Assembly (NCBI RefSeq): GCF_027574615.1
Contig: NC_072487.1
Span: 68,852,790-68,916,789, forward strand
DNA length: 64,000 bases
Direction of reading: 5' to 3'
From: Eptesicus fuscus
Taxonomy: Eukaryota; Chordata; Mammalia; Chiroptera; Vespertilionidae
Positions 36,285-49,144 of this stretch are shown piece after piece. The first letter of the stretch is position 1, and every line of letters begins with the position of its first letter. The position numbers and the translations under genes were made by a program. Below the pieces are notes generated by a model that saw nothing but the letters and a program-made list of their open reading frames with translations, did no database searches and was not told the origin of the DNA.

Positions 36285-36490
36285 TAACGTTTAGTTAGCA
36301 TTTAGTATTAATATTCAGGCTTTTCTTCCACTCACTATCTCCAACAACCCTGCAAAGAGCTCTATTTTACACGTGAAGAAGCCACAGTTCGGAAGAGTTA
36401 TAGGACTTTGTCTAAGGTTCCCAAGCAGGTAAACAGAATTTGACCTCAGGTCCTCCTGACTGTTAAAGCTATGTTCTCTCTCCCATCACA
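36285..36490 (-). repeat. MIR SINE relic
   Basis: CTATTTTACACGTGAAGAAG and ATTTGACCTCAGGTCCTCCT. Confidence 0.65.
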
Positions 36491-37234
36491 GTGCCTCCTT
36501 CAGGCTTTCCGAAGTCTTTTCGAGGCTCTATCTTTGGCATTGGGTGGCTGATAATAGCTGACAGAGGCCATCGTGTCACAGCCATTTTCAGAAAATCTCT
36601 AGCGTTACGTGTCTACCTAGAACCTGTTCTACCTAGATAAATCTCTTTAATTTTAACCGTGGCTAAAGAGCTCAAAACCATTTTCCAATACTGTGAAAGA
36701 GTCAACCAGATTTCTTAAAATTCTGGATGAAGGCCAAAACTGAGGAAGCCATTGTTCCATTGGGAAATGAATGCAAATGCATTTTTGAAACATTTTTTTG
36801 AGAATTTTTTAAGAACCTATGTTGCTGCCACTTGGTCAGCCCATTTTTTATTTTCTTTTCTGTCTAGGCAAGAAATAGAAGAGGAAAAGCAAGTGCTCTG
36901 CAGAATTTTTATTTCAAAAATTAAAACCAGACCATACCAGGGCAGTTTGTGGTCTGAATGTATCAATGGACCTAGTCATATTTCATCTGAGCTTTTCTTA
37001 GGTATACTAAGCCACAAATATGAACCTCAGTATTGTGTCTGGGTGGAACTGTTTTATGGATTAAGATTTGGGCTTAATTTGGTTGGTAATGAAACTTCTG
37101 TTAGGAGGATGGGAGAGGGGAAGCCATGAAGCACCACCTATGCTTAAGTCAAATAACTAAAGAAAGAACACAGTATTTGGGAGGTGTTGTACTAAGTATT
37201 GGCCATTTGACTTGGGTCTAAAATAAAAACCAAG

Positions 37235-37402
37235 CCCTGGCCGGTGCAGCTCAGTTGGTTGGAGCATCATCCTGTACACCTGTACACCAAAAGGTCACAG
37301 GTTCAATTCCAGATCAGGGCACATACCCAGGTTGTGGGTTGGGTTGGATCTCTTAAAAATCAATGAAAACATGTCCTCGTGGAAGGATTAAAAAAAGAAT
37401 AA
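37235..37402 (+). mobile_element. Ves-like SINE, shorter subfamily (sense)
   Basis: Head CCCTGGCCGGTGCAGCTCAG and box B GGTTCAATTCCAGATCAGGG. The tail is TCCTCGTGGAAGGATTAAAA rather than the CT-rich Ves tail, so it is a different subfamily. Confidence 0.85.
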
Positions 37403-37829
37403 AATAACCAAAATTAAGTTGGGCAGAAATATTGCTGATTAGCAATGGACCATAGGTCATTAGAACCAAATGCTAGAATTGGAGCCACACACTCTTGCTT
37501 ATTTTACAAAATAGTGGCTGTGACTTGCTGAAGGTCACCCAAGTGATTGTCAGAACGGTGGCTCAGAGCTCAGGAACCCTTGGGATGTTGACTAGAATCC
37601 CATGGGAAGGAGCCTTGTCTGTCTTGGCTACTTTCATAACCCCCGTGTTTAGAGGGGTGTCTGGCACATAGCACGTAGTCACCGAATAGCTGAAGGAGTA
37701 AATATGAACTAATTCCAGGAGTGCGGCTATGATGAATTCCTTGATGAATCTTGCCTTAGAAAAGATCACAGGAGAATTAATTATATGAGAGCCTTCAGAA
37801 AAATAAGAGGATGTGTTTGTTCATTAGTT

Positions 37830-38060
37830 TCATCAATATGAGTACCTGCTGTATATGAAATCAAGAAATATATTCAACTTTATTTTATTCTATATCAATA
37901 TGTTGTGCATTTACTATGTTCTAGACACCATGCTTGGTGTTGGGTATTTAGAGATAAATGACTTTGCCTGTGTCAAACTATCTGTGGAGTTTACAATCTA
38001 CAAAGAGTCTAACTGTGTGCATTCTAACTATAGAAGGACTAACTGCACACACTAACTGCT
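37830..38060 (-). repeat. L2 relic (antisense)
   Basis: CATTTACTATGTTCTAGACA then GTGGAGTTTACAATCTACAA. Confidence 0.6.
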
Positions 38061-38539
38061 TACAGTCAACATAAATACAAGATAGAATTTGCTTCTTGCT
38101 CTAAAAGAGGAAGCTATACATCCATAATAAAGCTACCCCAAATCATTTTTAGAATGGCATATGATAGAAATACCACATAAAGTATTCGGAAAACTCAGAA
38201 GAGAGAAATGTTACCTGTAAAAACTTCTAATATTTTTAGCTTTATCTTGAAGGACAGATTTGTCCATTCAGAGACATCAAAAGGGCTTTCCAGCAGCCTT
38301 CAGGACATCTGGAATCTTCTCCCAGTGATAACTGAAATGTAACAATATCTCCAGGTGTCCCTCGGCATGCTTTCTCTCTACAGCACGCACAGGCTACAGA
38401 CACTGTCAGTCCCTAATTCCAGGGAATTGATAGTATTCTCCTTTTGAGCCAGGTGTTTGGAAGTCCTATGGACAGAGCTTGGCTCTGGTCTCAGACCATA
38501 GCGCCTTTCCTTGGCCCTCCAGACTGAAGGCCATGTAAC

Positions 38540-38710
38540 CTGGTGGCTCAGTGCACTTATTTTGGACTCAGATGGACCCGCATTCAAATCCCAACTCTGA
38601 ACATGCACAAGCCACTTAATTGTTCCATGCCGCAGTTTTCTCAGCTGCAGCATGAGAAGATACCGCCTCATCATTTTTTGGAAATCTGAAGTTGGAGATT
38701 TAAAATGCTC
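38540..38710 (+). repeat. MIR SINE relic
   Basis: ATTCAAATCCCAACTCTGAA and CGCAGTTTTCTCAGCTGCAG. Confidence 0.65.
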
Positions 38711-38871
38711 AGCACGGACTCTGGTCATTCCGACCAGCCCTGCTGAAACTTGCTTGTGTAAGTTCTAGTTTCTGAGATTTCTGGAGTCAGAGAACCTGTC
38801 CTTACTGGCCCAGTCTCCCCAGCACCCAGCACATTGTGCAGCACATAGTAAGTAAACAGCAAGCAGTTCTT

Positions 38872-39150
38872 TTTTTAAATTTCTTTATTGATTAAGGTAT
38901 CACATATTTGTCCTCATGCCCCCATTCCCATCCCACACCCCTCCCCACACATGCCCCCACCCCCCTGTTGTCCTTAACCGCTGGTTAGGCTCATATGCTT
39001 GCACACAAGTCCTTTGGTTGATCTCTCCCCTTTACCCCCACCCACCCCTACCCTCCCTCTGAGGCCCGACAGTCTGATCCATGCCTCCTTGTTTCTGGGT
39101 CTGTTCTTGTTCATCAGTCTATGTTGTTCATTATTTCCACTAGATGAGTG
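38872..39150 (-). mobile_element. L1 3' end insertion (antisense)
   Basis: Poly-T-rich TTTTTTAAATTTCTTTATTG leads into CACCCCTCCCCACACATGCC. Flanked by 11-bp AAGCAGTTCTT at 38861-38871 and 39151-39161. A 5'-truncated bat L1 3' UTR insertion, relatively recent by its intact duplication. Confidence 0.85.
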
Positions 39151-39309
39151 AAGCAGTTCTTAAAGGAAACAACATTTTTACTCTTGCTGGTGGCTTGGGA
39201 GCATGCACAGTATTCTCAATCTACAGTGACCCTTAAGAATATCACAAATATTAAATCCATAATACACCTATTTAAAATCTACCAGTATTTCATTTTTAGG
39301 AGGAAACTG

Positions 39310-39415
39310 TAAGCTTTATGATCATAGGGAACGTGCATATCTTCTTCATTTTTGTATCCCTCACACTTAACACAGGGCTTGGCACCTGGTAGGTTATTTG
39401 ATAAATATGTACTGA
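39310..39415 (+). repeat. L2 3' tail relic
   Basis: GGGAACGTGCATATCTTC and ACACAGGGCTTGGCACCTGG. Confidence 0.6.
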
Positions 39416-40424
39416 AAAGATGGGTGGTTATATAGATGAATGGATGAAGATATAGATGGAGGGATGGGTGATGATTGGAAAATTGAAGAAATATTACAGG
39501 AGCAAGAAATCTGGAAATCTCTTAACACAGATGTTCTCCGAAATCCCATTGCTCATATTTCTCCCTGAAGGCCATTAAATTGATCACAGACTAAGAATCA
39601 CTAAAAGCCTTTCATATGCAGTTAATTTTAAAGTCCTCCCAGTAATCTGGGGAAAGAGATAAACCTCAATCAAATTTCTAGATCAAGAGGCAGGATCTGT
39701 GGGTTTAATATCTGCTTAACCACAAATTAGCTGGTGGCCCTTTCTGGGCGTTTCAATTCTGTTCTCCATGTCGCGTACTCCGTCTACTGAATTGGACATG
39801 GCTACCTGGAGTGATATACTCATAGCGATTCTGAAGTGGGCTCCACAGAAGTACGTGGGTAGTGATTAGAAAGATACTGCCTCATATCATTCTGCCATGC
39901 ACTCTAGAAGCTTATCTGGGGGGGTGGGGGGGCCACAGATAGGCCACTCCTGGAGTTAGCGATCTTACAGTTGCGCCTAAGCCTGCTCAAGTCTCATTTT
40001 AATTCTTTAATCTGATGTTTGTCCATGTCTGTGGAAAGTATTGCAAATCTGAGCCAAATGTTTCCCGTCAGGAGCAATGTCTTGGAAGATTAAAAATCAC
40101 AGCAGCCTGTTCTGGAGAAAGCCTGGCTGAGCAGCGTGGCCAGCCAACCCAGAAGCAGCACGGCCTCTTGGCCGGTACTAACCTCCCTGAAAAGGGCTCC
40201 ACCCAGGCTCATGGGCGCGCCTGTCTTGCTACTGAAGTAGAATAGATAGGCTAGGAGGAGGCCAAGACTATGGCCATAGCTTTCTTTCTCTCCCAAGGGT
40301 TTTTGAGTATCCCTGGTCTTTAGGGTCTCCCCAAACTCCCCTAGTAATTCCTCAACCTTCAGAGTAGCCTTCAGTCACTGCCTTCTCCAAACAAAAGACA
40401 CCAATCCCTCACACAATAGCAACA

Positions 40425-40900
40425 CATACCAGTTAGGCACTGTCCTAAGTATTTCCAGGTATAATCTAATTTTTCTCACTTGCAAATGATAGAACTCTGT
40501 TGTGGAGTGGATATTATTTCACAAATAAGAAAATTGAGGTTCAGCACTAACCGGATTGGCTCAGTGGATAGAGTGTCCGCCTGCGGACTGAAGGGTCCCA
40601 GGTTCAATTCCGGTCAAAGACGTGTACCTTGGTTGCGGGCACATCCCCAGTAGGACGTGTGCAGGAGGCAGCTGATCAATGTTTCTCTCTCATCGATGTT
40701 TCTAACTCTCTATCCCTCTCCCTTACTCTCTGTAAAAAATCAATAAAATAAAAAGAAAATTGAGGTTCAGAGAGGCAGTGTTACGTAGCATCTGGATTGA
40801 GCCATATGAAGTTACTCCTATCCAACCATTTTTTACCTACAAAAATGGCAATTCTGTATGGTTCCAACTCATAGCAAATGGCAGAACCAGGATCTGATAG
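40425..40900 (-). repeat. MIR SINE relic split by a Ves SINE
   Basis: The 5' half (to 40544) shows TTAGGCACTGTCCTAAGTAT. The 3' half resumes at 40754. The interrupting Ves (40545-40753) duplicated 17 bp of MIR, AGAAAATTGAGGTTCAG. Confidence 0.75.
40545..40753 (+). mobile_element. Ves SINE (sense) nested in MIR
   Basis: Perfect 17-bp duplication AGAAAATTGAGGTTCAG at 40528-40544 and 40754-40770. Head CACTAACCGGATTGGCTCAG; box B GGTTCAATTCCGGTC; tail CAATAAAATAAAA. Confidence 0.95.
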
Positions 40901-42429
40901 TATTCAACTGACTCTAGAGCAGATGTTCTCAAACATTGCGCAGATGTCCCAGGATATTTGTCCATGGTAGCATTTATCATTCTTCCCTATAATTGTCTGT
41001 TCACAAGAGCTTTCCTTTCTGGACTCACTGAGAGCACATACACCTCACAGCCTGTCTTAGGACTCACTCAGCTCATCTCTGTTGAATGCAAGAATGAATT
41101 ATTTTTTAAAATAAACTCATCCTCAGCTTTCTGGGAAGATTGTTGGCTCCACTAGCATCCTAACTGAGCACCAGTTAAGCCACCATGTTACCTAAATGGA
41201 TACTTGCTTTTCAGTGCCGGGACTCGAACACCTAGGGCTTGGAAGCATTTGGGTTTGGCAATCGGAGTTTTCTCAATTCTTTTAAGATGAAGGTTGAGCT
41301 GGACTCAGTCAACTATAAAGATCAGATGTCCTTGGAAAAGAAATCCACACTGAAGGCTCTTTCCTGGCTCCTCTCTCTTCCTGACACATGCCAAGAAGGA
41401 ATTTATGAATGTTGGGAAGAACGGAGGGTGAGGAATTTCTAGAACCTTTAAGAATGCCATGTAAGCCACTCCGTGCTTAACTGGCTGTGCACACACAAAA
41501 CATGCTCTTGGTGTGAGCCGTCTCATGCGTTGCCAAAATGATGTGGAAAGGGATTCATTTGAATTGCTAAACTGAGAATCCTCCTTGTTCCCCCCAACCT
41601 AGGATATTTCACATTCGTGCCTAAATCAACAAGATAAATATATTCTTTGAGTTACTAAAAATGAAGTGACCAGTAACTAATTCTGAAATATGATGCTAGC
41701 TTGTTGGAAGTTTTATCTTTATCTAAAAATGAAATTGTTTATTCTCCAGCTGTGACTAAGGAAAAATCCAAAGGTTGTTGATTCCTTCAACTAGCAATGG
41801 TCTTTGTCCTGTGGTGAGGTGCCTAAAAATAACCCTTAGTTTATTCCATGCTGCTTCTAAAGGCTAGAGCTCTACTGGGGGAGAAGGGGAATTTGATAAC
41901 AAGCCAAGAGGCATCTTAAAGTATAAAATTATTAACCAACAAGTCCCTGGAACATGGTTGCCATGATATTGACTGTGGTTTCCCGGTTAAATGAAGGAAC
42001 TTGAGTAATGTTCTGAATAAAAATTTACAATGCCAAAATCTGGAGAATCATCCTACACTGGCAGCATCTAACACCAAAGAATGAAGCAAAAACTAATTTT
42101 TATCTTTTTTCAGTAATGAAGTCATAATACTTTAGCATCCCTTATCCACCCTCTAAAATAAAACCTTTAGGACCATATTTTTTGCAAGGAATAAGCACCA
42201 TAAATGTGACAGATATTTGGAGACCAAGGAAGTAAATACAGAAGCCTATGTTTTTTCAACAGACAACACTATGAGCAGTTAGGCATGTAGCCTTAGAGAG
42301 ACATGTCCTCTTTGCTGTGGCTCTCCTGACTCGTGTGCTCTCTCTTTCCATTCCCCAGGTGTATTTACACCCCAGTGGCATCCCATAATGTTATCTGACC
42401 TTTGCCTGTGTCGGGCATCCGCAAAGAGG

Positions 42430-42750
42430 AGCTGTTGTTATTACTGTCATCTTCTTCCAACTCCATTGCCTTTTCTCATACAGTTCCCTCTTTCTAGATT
42501 TCTGCAGGCTTCACATTACACCCCCTACTACAGCTGTATCCATCTGTGTTTTAGAATCTCACCCATCCTTCAGGTCCATCTCTTTTGAGGTGATTTTCTT
42601 GAGTACCTCAAAAGGATGTAGCCTTCCTCCGCTCTGAACTTTAATAGGCTTAGGTTGGTCAATCCTTTTAGTTACCCTATTAAATTATTATTGTAGTCAT
42701 GATGTATCTCCCTGATTCTTCCATCCCTCTGTATGCATGGTTTCCTCTCT
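42430..42750 (+). repeat. L2 3' end relic
   Basis: ACCCATCCTTCAGGTCCATC, a decayed version of the L2 phrase for small downstream motifs, follows a pyrimidine-rich L2 body. Confidence 0.5.
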
Positions 42751-42794
42751 GATCTATTCTCTAATTAATAAGTGTTATTATTATTGCTTCTATT

Positions 42795-42990
42795 ATCATT
42801 AGCTACCATATATTGAGTACCTACTGTGTGTCAGGCACTGTGTTAGTAGCTTAATATACATCTTCTCATTTTATCCCATCCTCCCACAAAACTATGAACT
42901 AGACATATGTATAACTTTGTATGAGATGAGGCAAGTGAGACTCAGGTAGCAGCTACTAAATGGAAGAGCTGGATTCTAACACAGGTTTAG
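42795..42990 (-). repeat. MIR SINE relic
   Basis: GAGTACCTACTGTGTGTCAG then GCACTGTGTTAGTAGCTTAA. Confidence 0.7.
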
Positions 42991-43619
42991 TTCTCTCAGA
43001 GACCAGCCTGTTTCTTCCGCATCCAGCTGCTCATCAACAAAATTTTTTAGACTTCTAAAGGAAATGGACTTGGTTCCTTTAAAAACTCTAGAGCAAAGTA
43101 GTTCAGGGTCAACAGAAGAAGGAGAATCCCGAGTTTTTCTTTTACAAGCTCTATCAGCTCCCAAGAAAAGGGTGGGGCAGGGCAGGACCAGATGATAGGT
43201 GTGGCCAAAGTGGTATAAAGAGCAGCTTATTTTGAGTTTGATTTGAGGAGAAGAATCTCCTGTAGAACTTGGAGCTTTAAGGTATACAGAGAGAAAGTGA
43301 AGAAAATGTCCTATTCCAAGGGTAGGAAGTGGGAGGAGGATGCTGACGTGGGGCAAGGTGGATGTTCCTTCATATTTGAGAACTCTTATCCTGTACATGT
43401 TTGAACATGTAACATATGGAAATTACAGTGCACATACATATTGTGTTTAGGTGAGTTACTCAAAGGAACTCCCTAGTCTCCTGGCACCTCTATCTGAGGT
43501 ATTCCCCGTTTTCATTAGACAGGAGACTTAACAACTGCATAACTTTCTTAAAGACTCTCTGACCTCTCTGAGCCTCAGCTGTACCAAGGGCTTAATATCA
43601 CCAAGCAGCCCTCTAAACC

Positions 43620-43835
43620 GGTGCCGCTCAATGGAATTTGCTGCAATGGTGGGAATGCTCTTTATCTGAAGTGTCTGATATTGTAGACACGAGCCATGTC
43701 ACTATTAAGCATTTGAAATGGGGGGGGGGGGTACAACTGAGGATGGAATTTTTCATTGCTTTTCATTTTAATTCATTATGATTTTAATAACCACTGTGGC
43801 TAGTGGCTGCCATATTGGACAGTACAGTTCTCGAT
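43620..43835 (+). mobile_element. hAT-like relic (tentative)
   Basis: It ends ACTGTGGCTAGTGGCTGCCA then TATTGGACAGTACAG and contains a G12 run. A second copy lies at 49145. The TTGGACAG ending suggests a hAT terminus. Confidence 0.4.
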
Positions 43836-44222
43836 CAGTTTTCTACCTCTTCTTAAGCCTTCTCTCTCATGAGGAAATTTTTATGGTAGATTTTTTTCCC
43901 TCCAGATTAATTATGTTTTGAGTAGTTAATGTGAAAGGAGACGCCTAAAGAGTTTCACAGAAACAATTCACAGCAGTTCATTTGGCTCTAAAAGTTTATT
44001 TAGATAAAGATAGAAAACAAGTCTGGTCCACACATGTATTTTTCTGCATTCGGCATATATGCTGAGACAGCGTACAAAGCAAGGCAGCTTGCATGGCTCA
44101 GACACAGCCACGTTGTCCTGGATATGTGACCTCAACAATCTATGTATTGAGCCTGTGTCTCTTCCTGCTGCCTTTCTTTACAAACATTGACTCACGAAAT
44201 CCTTTAATCTCTCCATAAAAGA

Positions 44223-44305
44223 TAGGTATGTAGGTAGATAGATGGATAGAGGTAGAGGTAGAGATAGATTTAGAGATGGGGGTAGAGAGAGAGAAAAAAA
44301 AAAAA
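44223..44305. repeat. Degenerate (GATA/GAGA)n tract
   Basis: Imperfect GATA/GGTA units grade into GA and then an A run. Confidence 0.75.
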
Positions 44306-44464
44306 ACATCTTCCAGCGTAGAGAGAGAAGACTTTACTTCATTGCAGAACTCTTATCCTCGCTTAAAAAAACAAATCCGCATATGCCAAAGAAGTTTCAA
44401 GAGTTGGGAGAAAGAAAATCCTGGAAAAAATGTTAAGTGAAGCCCATATTTTTTACTGCAAAGC

Positions 44465-44700
44465 TTCCTTTTATTGAGCTCTTGCTGCTGCCAAGCACTA
44501 TACCATTCCCATTACTCACGTTATCTCACACACTTTTCACAACAGTCCTATGAGGACACTCGTATCACACTTTACTGATGACAGGACTCTGGCTTACGGT
44601 GCTAGTTAATACCTCACTCGTGGAAGAGGAGGTGGTTGAACATTGACTCAAACCCAAGACAGCATGTCTACAAAGCCTGTGCTCTTCACCACTATTCCAA
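44465..44700 (-). repeat. MIR SINE relic
   Basis: TTTCACAACAGTCCTATGAG and TGACTCAAACCCAAGACAGC. Confidence 0.65.
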
Positions 44701-45459
44701 CACCTTGGGGCTTGCTATACTCTCAAAGAAGACTTTTCGACTGGGTATTTCCAACTAGAAAAATGTTTCTCCTGTTGTGCTGAAATGTGACTTTTAGTAA
44801 GCAACCCTCCTCTGCACCATCAACACATATACACATCAGCACTTGTTCCGTCCTTTGGGGCCACAAGGGACAAGCCAGCTCCTGCTCCTGCAGGATTTAG
44901 GCATGGTAACCCTGTTCCTCTCAATCTTAGTTTTTCCAGCTGTTGGATGGACACACAGCTCCACACTTCTGCCTCCTACAAGATATTTTCCAGACTCTCC
45001 ATTGCCTGATCACTTCATATAAAGATTATCTGCTTGTGCTTTTTAAAGAGTCTCTATGAGATAAGTTGTTCATTCTCAAATTTTAAAAGCCCTACTGTCA
45101 GAATGTGATCCTTCATGTCTAACCTAAATATCACTAGCTGCAATCTACAGTTTTCCCTTGGTCTATCCTCAAAGGGGACATTAACCAGTTAGTTGTCTGC
45201 ATGTAACATTCTTAAAGGTTAGGCTCTCTATCTTTTGCCTCTCTGGTGTAAATATGTCCAGTTCTAGTACGTTATCATCATAAGTTTTACCCCCACACCT
45301 TTTAGTGATTTCTGCAGCTCTTTGATCTAGATTCAAGCTACTGCTGAGTTTAGGACTAGATTCAATGAGGAGGTCAAGCTTAAGCAAAAGGAGGCTATGG
45401 GCATGGACTCGTGCTAGATTTTGTTCCTAGAAGTGCAACGGAATTGGAGCTATATTTTA

Positions 45460-45650
45460 ATGTGTACCTACTATGGGCCTGACACCATGCTGAGCTAATC
45501 TGTAACTCCCTCAGGAAGAAGTTTCACCCCTATTTTACAAATGAGGTCATAATTAGGATAAATAGCTTGTCCTAAGTCTTAGAGCTAGGGAGTGGCATTT
45601 GAACCCAGGGGTGTCTAAGTCCAAAGCTGAGGCAGTTTCTACCACATTGA
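45460..45650 (-). repeat. MIR SINE relic
   Basis: CCCTATTTTACAAATGAGGT and GCATTTGAACCCAGGGGTGT. Confidence 0.7.
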
Positions 45651-47217
45651 AGATATAACTGGTCTTTCCCAAAGTACAAAAGTATCCACTTGCCCTTAGA
45701 CAGCCATCAGCCAATGGGAAATACTCAGCCCTCAAAAATCCCATTTCCTTCCTCTGAACAATGCAGCATTTGGCTCTGCCAGCGCACGTCTCCTACACGC
45801 ACAGTGAAAAATCCTCATTCAACCCTTAGTCTGGTCATTATTACCCTAGACTCATTGCCTTAGAGTCCCAACCAGCAACTCTAATGGCTTTTTAGATGGA
45901 AATTTAAGTCATTTAGCAACACACACAAAAGTGTTGGGTAAAAGTCCAAGAGCATTTCAAACTGGCCCATGGCCCTTTCTCATTAAAAAAAAAAAGGGGG
46001 GGGGAGCTAAGAATTGATGGGAGAAGGGTGGGAAGAAAGAAAGGCAAAGAGATTTGAAGCAATTGAAAGAGAGTAGACAATCAATAAATATTTGTCCAAT
46101 AAACAAATGGGCTATGCTGGTTTGAGAGAAGAGAAATTGCCAAGTTCTCTTCTTCATAATAATTTTTATTCAGTGGGCTTGCCTACATCACAGATGCACC
46201 AATTCTTACTTAGGAAACTAATTTGAATGAAAAAGCATACTTAGAAGAAGGTTTTGTTTCTTCTTTTTTTTTGTCTTTGTTTTATTTTGTTATGTTTGTT
46301 TTTGTCCTAACCAGCGTGTAGAAGCCCTAATTAGATGTTACATGATAATTGGTGAAATATCAAATAGGAATATAATCAGGATATGGTATGGATAGGAAGT
46401 TCTTGATTCTATGCACAGCTGGTGCCTTCTAAATTCCCCAGACCCTTGCTCAGCCCCACAGAAATGCTTCATGGTTCAAGTCTCCCCACCACAATCCCTC
46501 TTCAGGTTTTGCAGAGACTTTCTGTCATCATAGAAGAGATGATGACCAGGGATCATGTTCATGCATTTTTGTCATTGGGATAAGATCTTCCTGAAAAACA
46601 CGTTGGAAAACCTGTTATAGAATAGGCAATCCAAATATCACATCTAATTGACATAAATAACTAACTTATGATATGCAAGACTAAGAATGGCATGGGCATA
46701 GGAAAATGTCAATTTGTGGAAAAACAAATAGCTCTCAATTATTTTCTTGAATTACACTCAGGTGTATCTTAGTGAAAAAAGGACTATAAATGATATCATG
46801 CCATACAAAGATTATTCTCATATGTATCCAAGGCATATGTTAATCAATAGTATAACCACCTAAAGTTTCCCTTGTCTTCTATCTTTACTCAGTCATTTCT
46901 CATTGCCTTTGCCAACTCCCCTTCCCTCTGCCACATGATTGCCCATACAGGTAAACAGCCGTAACGCAGACAAATAAGACAACTTAGCAGGGTAAGAACT
47001 GCCTCACAGTAGCATGTCACCTCCAACCTCTGTTTGTATCTGATTCTCTTTACTCCGTTAGAGACCACTGTATCTCAACACTACAGTGAATACTGAATGA
47101 ATACCAGGAGAGCTTCAAATATAGGAGACACAAGGTAAACATTCACTACAATTGCAGAGTCAGTGGATTCAATGAGAAGAACATACTAATACGCTTGTTG
47201 TTTTTATTTCCTTATAG

Positions 47218-47807
47218 AAGAGAATTTCTTCAAGAAGATCAGGAACAACTGATTTATTCAACTCTGCTTCCAAGAACCCAACTCTACCTGAGAGTAAGAC
47301 GCCCTAGCATCTTAGAACCCCAGAAACATCCCACCAAACCCACCTCCACCATGGGGGCCGTGACTCCCCTGTTGGTGGGCATATGCCTAGCTTTGCTCGC
47401 CCTCCCTGCTGAAGGTGGGGTCCTCAAGAAAGTCCTTCGGCATAAGCGACAGACGGGGGTGAACATCACTCTGCCGGAGGAGAACCAGCCAGTGGTGTTC
47501 AACCACGTCTACAACATCAAGCTGCCTGTCGGGTCCCAGTGCTCCGTGGATCTGGAATCAGCCAGTGGGGAGAAGGATCTGGCCCCACCCTCAGAGCCCA
47601 GCGACAGCTTCCAGGAGCACACCGTGGACGGGGGAAACCAGATCGTCTTCACACACCGCATCAACATCCCCCGCCGGGCCTGTGGGTGTGCCCCTGCTCC
47701 TGACATCAAGGAGCTCCTGAGCCGACTGGAGGAGCTGGAGAACCTGGTGTCGTCCCTGCGGGAGCAGTGCAGCATGGGAGCGGGCTGCTGCCTCCAGCCT
47801 GCCGAAG
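47218..47807 (+). CDS. TNC: TNC exon 2: 5' UTR, signal peptide, assembly region
   Basis: The acceptor is CCTTATAG and the donor is GAAG|GTACGG. The first 133 nt are 5' UTR without any ATG. The start at 47351 has a near-perfect Kozak context (CCACCATGG). It encodes residues 1-152 and the first base of 153. Residues 1-22 form a signal peptide (hydrophobic LLVGICLALLALPA). A basic RHKRQ follows at 30-34. N38-I-T is a sequon. C64, C111, C113, C140, C146 and C147 fit the N-terminal assembly domain. ELLSRLEELENLVSSLREQC (121-140) is the heptad coiled coil that trimerises arms before disulphide-linked hexamer formation. An in-frame ATG at 47195 is intronic and not the start. Confidence 0.97.
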
Positions 47808-48094
47808 GTACGGTGGGAGAAATGATGAGCATGGCAGGATACTTGAGTTGTTTCCAAAGTGGGTTCCCGGGGAAACTAGCCTTGCAAGGGATTCATTGCA
47901 AAGAGATTTGATGGTCAAATAAATGTGGAGAATGTAACCATCTCTATTCTGCTGTCAGTGACAAATGTTTCTCAGAGGAATTTGTAGTAATTTCACTTTA
48001 ATCACTTGTTTCCAAAATTTATTTGACCATGAAATGTACACATTCTCTACCTCAAAACCTATGAACACATTATGAAACTCCTGACCCAAAGATC

Positions 48095-48226
48095 AGACCC
48101 TGAAAGGTACTGATAAAGCCTTATTACCCCATTGTACAAATAGGGAAACTGAGGCCCAGAAGTAGGATGGGATTTCTCAAGGTCCTGCAATTAGTGACCA
48201 AGTTAGGACTTAAACCACAATATTGC
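48095..48226 (-). repeat. MIR SINE relic abutting a Ves SINE
   Basis: ATAGGGAAACTGAGGCCCAG and GTTAGGACTTAAACCACAAT. Confidence 0.7.
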
Positions 48227-48460
48227 AGCCCTGGCTTGTGTGGCACAGTTGGTTGGGTGTCATCCCATGCGCTAAAAGGTTGCCAGTTTGATTCCCAGTC
48301 AGAGCACATGCCTGGGTTGCAGTCTCGATCCCCCGTAGCGGGCATGCAGGAGGCAGCTGATCAATGCTTCAATCTCACATGGCTGTTTTGTTTTTTTCTC
48401 TCTCTCCCTCTCCCTTTCTCTTTCTCTAAAAATCAATGTTTTTAGAAAAGGTTTAAAATA
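48227..48460 (+). mobile_element. Ves SINE (sense)
   Basis: Head GCCCTGGCTTGTGTGGCACA, box B GTTTGATTCCCAGTCAGAGC, a long CT tail, then AAAAATCAATGTTTTTAG. Confidence 0.9.
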
Positions 48461-48574
48461 AAAAACAGTCTTCCACACCCTGGTGTTATTACAAAGGTAC
48501 AAGGCCACCTATAGCAGTACAAAGCCTGAAAACTGGAATAAATGCTCCAGTTGAATGGTAGTAATGATAATGAT

Positions 48575-48785
48575 CACAACTATGGTTTCAGCCCCTTTTA
48601 TGTACATGGCCCTGTAATTCATTATCTAACTTAACCCTCCCAACAACCTTTAATATAAGGCTGAAAGTCCATTCTACAGATCTAAGAACTGAGACTCAAA
48701 GAACTCAACTAACTGACACAAAGTTGTGATAAGGGATGGAAGCTTTGAACAGGCCTGTGTGTCTTTAGAATTCACAGTCCTCCAG
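48575..48785 (-). repeat. MIR SINE relic
   Basis: CATTCTACAGATCTAAGAAC and TGAGACTCAAAGAACTCAAC. Confidence 0.65.
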
Positions 48786-49144
48786 TAATACCAGCCTTCA
48801 GCCTTTTTAAAGAAAGGTTACCACTTTGAAATCATGTCTTCATCTCCATTCCCTAAAGTTGATAGAACTGCAGGAGTTTCAACAGCTTGAAATCAGAGAT
48901 GAAAATATCTATTTCTGCCACTCAGAAAAAATTACCCTGAATTACTTGGACAAATTATTTTAAGAGTAGACCTAATCAGTAGGCTTAGTGGAAAGTACTA
49001 AAGATGTGCTCTAGGATTCTAAGGCAAAAAAAAAAAAAAAAAAAGTTTCCTTTATGCATATATTGGTTTATCTTCTACCTCTCGACTCCCTGGGAGTTAC
49101 ACAATAGGATTAATTCTAAAAAGTGGGTTGGAATGCTTGTCTAG

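Larger units (their letters stand above)
20322..47217 (+). other. TNC: TNC intron 1
   Basis: This 26.9-kb intron has donor GTAAGT and acceptor TTATAG, with a good branch-point match TACTAAT at 47184-47190. It holds MIR and L2 relics, an L1 ORF2 fragment, four Ves SINEs, a tandem Helitron pair, a third Helitron, a Helitron nested in a mariner MITE, and an L1 3' UTR insertion, each listed separately. I saw no coding exon. Unlisted stretches (for example 24300-25500, 41160-42400, 45700-47200) look like unique or very old sequence. Confidence 0.9.

Noticed and set aside
47195..47350. Upstream in-frame ATG at 47195 as TNC start
   Set aside because: It is in intron 1, before the acceptor at 47216-47217. 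The ATG at 47351 has a strong Kozak context and begins the signal peptide.
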